9,253 nt of DNA from CAYGVX01 sp964544285 (GTDB lineage: Archaea > Thermoproteota > Bathyarchaeia > Bathyarchaeales > SOJC01): the NCBI GenBank assembly GCA_964544285.1, contig CAZJAQ010000054.1, positions 1 to 9,253 of the forward strand, given 5' to 3'. The first letter of the stretch is position 1; every line of letters starts with the position of its first letter. Under the pieces are notes generated by a model. The model saw only the letters and a list, made by a program, of their open reading frames with translations. It was not told where the DNA came from and searched no databases. The position numbers and the translations under genes were made by a program. Shown here piece after piece: positions 5,769 through 9,253 of the stretch.

Positions 5769-7221
5769 GATAGTAGAGCTTCCAGTCAAAATCCACTTTC
5801 CGACCCCACCTGTAATAGATACGGGGGTCGATGTAGCTTTTCAAGGAAGTCCCCAAGTTGTAGTCCCTAGTTTCCCGCACAGCCTCAATCTTGTACTGAA
5901 GAGCCTTAGCGTGCTTTAACGCACTCGGAGTACCCTTAGCCTCCAACTTCTCCAGCCTCTCCACCTTCTTCGCCAGCGATTCGCTCCAGTTTTTCGGCGG
6001 CTTCCGCTTGTGATTACAGATGATAGCGGCTTCGAGGTTAGCCATCGTGGCAACATGCTTCTTCTCGTACTCCGCATTCTCCCTCGAAACTTCTGAACTT
6101 TTCAAGTACTCGTCTACTACTTTCGAGGCGTGGTATGTCCTGAAAACCTTGGCTGATATTCCAGGTGCAACTTCGCCCAAGAACGCTGAAACATTCTGCG
6201 AGCCCACGCCTTCGAAGATTGTGGATTTCGAGTTTTTCATGAAATCCTGCAGGTTAGTGATGATTAGTTCGGGCAGCTTGACCTGTTTCTCCCATCTGAC
6301 AGCGTCTTTTCCCAGAAAGTCGAAGGTTGCCCTTCCGTCTTTTCCGAAGCGGATGTGCTCGGGTCTCAGCGTCGTGGCGCCCACAGTATCTGCCTCGTCG
6401 GGGTCTTTTTCGTCTCCCACACGGAGCTTCAGGGTATCTATCAAGTAGCTGACTGTGGCGATTTTTCTTCGGGGAACGTCTGATGCGTCCAGGTTTTCCA
6501 GTATGTGTTTTCGGACCTCGTCTATTTTTTTCTGTAGCTCGTTTGCCTTGTCGAACTTCTCTATATCCTTCTGCTGTTTGAGGGGCGACGAGTCTGCCAG
6601 CCAAACGTATTTTTCCTTGCCCCTGAGCTTGTCGTCCCACTTGGCTATCCACATGCTGTCCGGCTGCCACACTACCTCTTTCCATTCGCCCAGCGGTCTA
6701 GGCACGTCGGAGGGCAGGTTGAGTATTATGTCGCTTTCGGTGGGTCCGTGTTTCCATCGTCCCCGTAACGGGTGTTTTCCACGACCCATGAAAATGCTGG
6801 AGGGTTCAGCCATATAGTTACCTAATTCAACCTTCACTCCGTCTATCCAAGCGTAACCATATTTTTCTTTGTTCTCTTCTCTGATTATCTTTCGTTCTGC
6901 GGCTTGCTGTTTCTTCTGCTCCTTCGTGAGGCTGAGTTTGTAGGCTTTTTCTCTCTCAACCTCCTTTATCACGGGGGAGAAGTCGAATTCTTCTGGCGGA
7001 ATCTTTTCTCTTATGCCTAAGGCTTCGCGGAAGTCTTTGAAGAAGTTGTCGGCGAACACCGGGTCTTCGACGTATTCGGTGCCCAGCTTCTTCACCCACG
7101 CTACAGCCATCTCTTCCTGCTCTGGCGACAGGTCTAGGCGCTTTCCACGCACGAAGATGTGTAGTTTTTTCCATTCGGGCTTTTTCGGGATTAGGATGCC
7201 GTTGTGAATCAGCGTCTTCAT
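5719..7221 (-). CDS. DNA topoisomerase IB, eukaryote type
   Basis: This 500-residue enzyme relaxes positive and negative supercoils by nicking one strand through a 3'-phosphotyrosine. It has the layout of eukaryotic Top1: an N-terminal core that wraps DNA (about 1-200, with FMGRGKHPLRGRWK at 144-157 and PSDVPRPLGEWKEVVW at 170-185), a catalytic core, a charged coiled linker (about 405-445) and a C-terminal tyrosine segment. The catalytic set is complete: Arg267 (LKLRVGDEK), Lys305 (FLGKD), Arg361 (KVFRTYHAS), His404 (CNHKRKPPK) and the nucleophile Tyr463 (LGTSLKSYIDPRI). They match human Arg488, Lys532, Arg590, His632 and Tyr723. ADTVGATTLRPEHI (277-290) is also family-typical. The length matches archaeal TopoIB, which lacks the long eukaryotic N-terminal extension. 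The ATG at 7221 fits the family start, but no good ribosome-binding site precedes it. It is divergent from the F420-type oxidoreductase and overlaps parB-ASCH at the 3' end. Confidence 0.97.
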   Translation of the reverse strand: MKTLIHNGILIPKKPEWKKLHIFVRGKRLDLSPEQEEMAVAWVKKLGTEYVEDPVFADNFFKDFREALGIREKIPPEEFDFSPVIKEVEREKAYKLSLTKEQKKQQAAERKIIREENKEKYGYAWIDGVKVELGNYMAEPSSIFMGRGKHPLRGRWKHGPTESDIILNLPSDVPRPLGEWKEVVWQPDSMWIAKWDDKLRGKEKYVWLADSSPLKQQKDIEKFDKANELQKKIDEVRKHILENLDASDVPRRKIATVSYLIDTLKLRVGDEKDPDEADTVGATTLRPEHIRFGKDGRATFDFLGKDAVRWEKQVKLPELIITNLQDFMKNSKSTIFEGVGSQNVSAFLGEVAPGISAKVFRTYHASKVVDEYLKSSEVSRENAEYEKKHVATMANLEAAIICNHKRKPPKNWSESLAKKVERLEKLEAKGTPSALKHAKALQYKIEAVRETRDYNLGTSLKSYIDPRIYYRWGRKVDFDWKLYYPKTLQKKFSWVEREEG

Positions 7222-7519
7222 CTGCGCATCGCCTTAATCTTCGGTTCTGTTTTAATTAACCTTTCACTCAGAACGCAAAGGGCGTAGATAAGCTTAAAGG
7301 TGGACTTGCCCGATTTTGGCGTTTTGACTCGCTTGCAGAAGATGCTCGTCAGGCTGGGTATATACGCGTATATAAAACAATAAGACTAGGGATATATAGA
7401 CGGGCACAAATTTTCAACGCTCACATCTTATAATCTTTTCTGCGGTTCGCACGCCATCTTTTTCGTGCGGTAACCATTTTAGGCGATGATGCATTATAGT
7501 CTTGTTTCGGGCGTTGCTT
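7222..7519. promoter_or_regulatory. Divergent spacer between topoisomerase IB and oxidoreductase
   Basis: No gene is visible in these 298 bases. A cluster of AT-rich boxes lies between 7359 and 7499: the palindrome at 7359-7374 with a following AAAC, GATATATAGA (7391-7400), CTTATAATC (7428-7436) and TTATAG (7494-7499). TTATAG sits about 20 bases before the ATG at 7520 and would suit a leaderless message. The other boxes would give leaders of about 60-120 bases. For the topoisomerase on the - strand, the palindrome is the strongest TATA-like candidate, giving a leader of about 110 bases. CTTTAAGCTTAT on the - strand (7288-7299) is a weaker one. Confidence 0.5.
7359..7374. promoter_or_regulatory. 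16-base palindrome at divergent promoter
   Basis: TATATACGCGTATATA is a perfect 16-base palindrome lying about 138 bases before the topoisomerase ATG and 146 before the oxidoreductase ATG. Each half contains a TATA-like hexamer, so it could be a two-way promoter core, an operator for a dimeric regulator, or both. There is no second copy in the window. Confidence 0.5.
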
Positions 7520-8446
7520 ATGGGGAAGGTGAAGTTTGGTGTGCAGGCTCTGCAGGGAATGCCCGACTATTCTACTTTAAGGAAGGTTGTGGTGGAGTGT
7601 GACCGCCTCGGTTTCGATTCAGCTTGGGTTTACGACCACCTTCAGTTTACTTATGGTCCGACGTTGGAGTGTTGGACTGTGCTGGCTGCGTTGGCTGAGG
7701 CGACGCGAAGAATACGCATCGGACCCCTCGTCACCTGTAACCTCTTTCGCAATCCGTCGCTGTTGGCTAAGATGGCGGCGACGGTTGACATGATTTCGAA
7801 TGGAAGGCTCAATTTTGGAATTGGAGCATGTTGGCATAAGGATGAAGCAGAAGCTTACGGTGTACCATTCCCCAGCGGAGGCGTCCGAGTTGAGATGCTG
7901 GATGAGGCACTTCAAATCATAATGAAGCTCTGGACAGTAGACGAAGTCACATTCAAGGGAAGACACTACTCTGTAAACAAGGCTGTCTGCATCCCTAAAC
8001 CCATCCAAAAACCTCATCCACCAATCTTAATCGGAGGAGGTGGTGACAAGATGTTGCGACTCATCGCCAAACACGCAGACTCTTGGAACAGTGGAATGGT
8101 GAGCCTTGAAGGCTTCAAAGAGGAACTTACACGACTGGAGAAAGCGTGCAACGAAATGGGCAGAGACCGAATCACTATAGAAAATACCTTTCAAAGCCGC
8201 GTTATAATAGCGAAAGATGACAAAAACGCTTTGGACAGAGCAGAGCGATGGCGTGAAGAACGTGGAGGAAAACCAGAAGACGGAGACTGGAAATTCGCGA
8301 TTAAAGGCTCGCCTGAAACTTGTGCAAAAATGCTGCAAGCCTACGTTGACGTCGGCGTAACCCACTTCACGCTGCTGTTTGCAGACACAGCAAAATTGAA
8401 GCCCTTAAGACTGTTCGCAAATGAAGTCATGCCCATGTTTCAGTAG
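7520..8446 (+). CDS. LLM-class F420-dependent oxidoreductase
   Basis: The 308-residue protein is a luciferase-like (LLM) TIM-barrel flavoenzyme of the group that normally uses coenzyme F420 for hydride transfer. Its substrate cannot be told. Family marks in order are VKFGVQ (4-9), GFDSAWVYDHL (31-41), TRRIRIGPLVT (62-72), the long strand and helix MISNGRLNFGIGACWHKDEA (91-110), YGVPFPS (113-119), LDEALQII (127-134) with LW (137-138), FKGRHYSV (145-152), the Pro-rich PKPIQKPHPPILIGGGG (159-175), and AKHADSWN (183-190). F420 rather than FMN use is inferred from overall resemblance. The frame is open from a TTG at 7502, but family similarity begins at ATG 7520, with VKFGVQ just inside, so I take the ATG. 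No clear ribosome-binding site precedes it, which fits a leaderless message. The + strand is G+T-rich at the 5' end (43 of 60 bases at 7501-7560) and A+C-rich in the middle (38 of 60 at 7981-8040). Confidence 0.92.
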   Translation: MGKVKFGVQALQGMPDYSTLRKVVVECDRLGFDSAWVYDHLQFTYGPTLECWTVLAALAEATRRIRIGPLVTCNLFRNPSLLAKMAATVDMISNGRLNFGIGACWHKDEAEAYGVPFPSGGVRVEMLDEALQIIMKLWTVDEVTFKGRHYSVNKAVCIPKPIQKPHPPILIGGGGDKMLRLIAKHADSWNSGMVSLEGFKEELTRLEKACNEMGRDRITIENTFQSRVIIAKDDKNALDRAERWREERGGKPEDGDWKFAIKGSPETCAKMLQAYVDVGVTHFTLLFADTAKLKPLRLFANEVMPMFQ

Positions 8447-8481
8447 CGATAAAACATTTTCTAGCGTCCTGAGCTTCTGCA

Positions 8482-8504
8482 GGTGGAGTCGTGGGATTTG
8501 AGCC
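8482..8504 (-). other. tRNA 3'-end-like fragment (doubtful)
   Basis: Read on the - strand, the segment begins GGCTCAAATCCCAC and ends GACTCCACC. This resembles a tRNA T-loop and 3' T-stem followed by an acceptor end. The 5' T-stem does not pair with the 3' side, T54 appears as C, the acceptor is too short before CCA, and there is no D-arm or anticodon arm in the bases that would precede it. It could be a decayed leftover of a tRNA gene, as at old integration sites, or chance. The direct repeat AGCCGT (8501-8506 and 8511-8516) flanks GGCT here. Confidence 0.2.
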
Positions 8505-8606
8505 GTGGCTAGCCGTTGTTCCTGTGTTAATGTTGAGTCTAAATCAATATTCGAAGTTGGCAAGAAATAACTAAAACATGAACCAATCTAAGATTAGGTG
8601 TCAAAA

Positions 8607-9167
8607 ATGAGCATGCTCGACCATAGAGAATTTACTGTCGACCAGCGGCTTTTGTCAATAAGGAACACTTATGTTATCAAAAGCAAGTTTGGTGAGCAAT
8701 TGGGTTTCATCAAACAAGAATTCGTCAGTCTGGGACCTAAATTCTGGTTTGAAGACAATTCGGGCATTCGCCTAGGCGAAGTGGACGGAAGGATTCTGAC
8801 GGTTCGCCACGAATACGAAATCAAAGATCAGCACGGTCAAGTAAAGGCGAGGATTAAGAAAAAGATTCTAAAACTGCTTGGTAGCGAATGGTGGATGGAA
8901 GACGTTGAAGGTCGAGAGATAGCAAGAATAAAGGGCAACGTTGTTCGCCACACCTACGACGTTATTTCACCCGATAAGACCACGATCGCAAGGGTTCATC
9001 TAAACTGGGCAACCATCAGTGACGAATACTGCGTCGAAATAGTTAGACAAGACTTCGACCCATTACTCGTGTTGGGTTATGCTGTCGCGATGGATCACGT
9101 TGAGCATTCACAAAGAAGCCAAGCGTCAACAGGAATAAAATCTGCAATAAAACTCTTTGGACGATAG
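8607..9167 (+). CDS. LURP-one-related (tubby-like barrel) protein
   Basis: The 186-residue protein looks like a LURP-one-related (LOR) beta barrel, the fold shared with Tubby C-terminal domains and phospholipid scramblases. It shows the repeated strand-and-turn pattern of the family: YVIKSKFGEQLGFIKQ (22-37), KFWFEDNSGIRLGEVDGR (45-62), YEIKDQHGQVKARIKKK (70-86), WWMEDVEGREIARIKGN (95-111), YDVISPDKTTIARV (117-130), YCVEIVRQDFDPLLVLGYAV (141-160). LOR proteins in prokaryotes have no settled function; membrane-lipid or protein binding is suggested by the fold only. The C-terminal 20 residues (SQRSQASTGIKSAIKLFGR) are basic and extend past the barrel. The frame is open from a GTG at 8598. I prefer the ATG at 8607 because AGGTG (8596-8600) sits 6 bases before it as a ribosome-binding site. 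It stands alone after a 160-base spacer. The AT-rich stretch 8564-8577 may hold its promoter. Confidence 0.85.
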   Translation: MSMLDHREFTVDQRLLSIRNTYVIKSKFGEQLGFIKQEFVSLGPKFWFEDNSGIRLGEVDGRILTVRHEYEIKDQHGQVKARIKKKILKLLGSEWWMEDVEGREIARIKGNVVRHTYDVISPDKTTIARVHLNWATISDEYCVEIVRQDFDPLLVLGYAVAMDHVEHSQRSQASTGIKSAIKLFGR

Positions 9168-9253
9168 GACCTACCTACCCAATTGTAATATTGAAGACGT
9201 ATCAACAATGTTTCTATGATGGGGTCATTAGGTTAGAGCCCACGTTTGAACCC
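9168..9253. other. Window-end spacer, no feature seen
   Basis: These 86 bases follow the last stop codon. I see no gene start and no clear terminator. The last bases (TTTGAACCC, antisense of a T-loop) resemble part of a tRNA, but the preceding bases do not fold with them and the window ends there. Confidence 0.4.

Noticed and set aside
6020..6817. + strand open frames opposite topoisomerase IB
   Set aside because: Ser/Phe-rich antisense shadows of conserved topoisomerase core codons.
7478..7519. C/D box small RNA near GATGATGC
   Set aside because: The C box is imperfect and no D box (CTGA) follows at a usable distance.
9231..9253. Partial tRNA at the right edge
   Set aside because: GGTTAGAGC and TTTGAACCC recall tRNA parts, but neither a D-stem nor a T-stem pairs in either orientation.

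Overview
The window reads as chromosomal DNA of an uncultivated archaeon, most likely of the TACK branch and perhaps Bathyarchaeia. This rests on a full-length eukaryote-type topoisomerase IB with all five catalytic residues (within archaea, known from Thaumarchaeota and relatives), an F420-type luciferase-like oxidoreductase, TATA-box-like promoters, and GAGG/GGTG ribosome-binding sites with several TTG starts. The lineage is an inference. There are no rRNA genes, complete tRNA genes, CRISPR arrays, integrases or transposases.

Layout. 1-2766 (+): hypE (hydrogenase nickel-iron cofactor cyanide synthesis), a CaCA-type cation/calcium exchanger, and a GNAT acetyltransferase 21 bases behind it. 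2848-3771 (+): a second, larger GNAT protein. 3900-4325 (+): a small cysteine-rich V4R/DUF6144-like protein that converges on a 71-residue zinc-ribbon protein (4344-4559, -). 4725-5768 (+): a fusion of a ParB N-terminal domain and helix-turn-helix with a C-terminal ASCH domain. Its last 50 bases overlap, tail to tail, topoisomerase IB (5719-7221, -). A 298-base divergent spacer holds several AT-rich promoter-like boxes, including the palindrome TATATACGCGTATATA. It separates topoisomerase IB from the F420-type oxidoreductase (7520-8446, +). After a spacer with a tRNA-3'-end-like fragment comes a LURP-one/tubby-like protein (8607-9167, +).

The most unusual gene is the ParB-ASCH fusion. It has the ParB CTP-binding motif GERRYRA and, as far as I can align by eye, the Lys/Thr/Glu set known from the ASCH enzyme YqfB. 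No ParA-type ATPase is in view. ParB domains bind CTP and YqfB acts on N4-acetylcytidine, so both halves may recognise cytidine-type ligands; that link is my inference. The overlap with topoisomerase IB and the nearby zinc ribbon make this a candidate DNA-maintenance locus, but nothing shows the genes act together.

The second striking property is base composition. The + strand is very G+T-rich from 1 to about 2650 and very A+C-rich from about 3900 to 5640, whichever way the genes point. It changes again further on. Two switches fall inside single intact genes.
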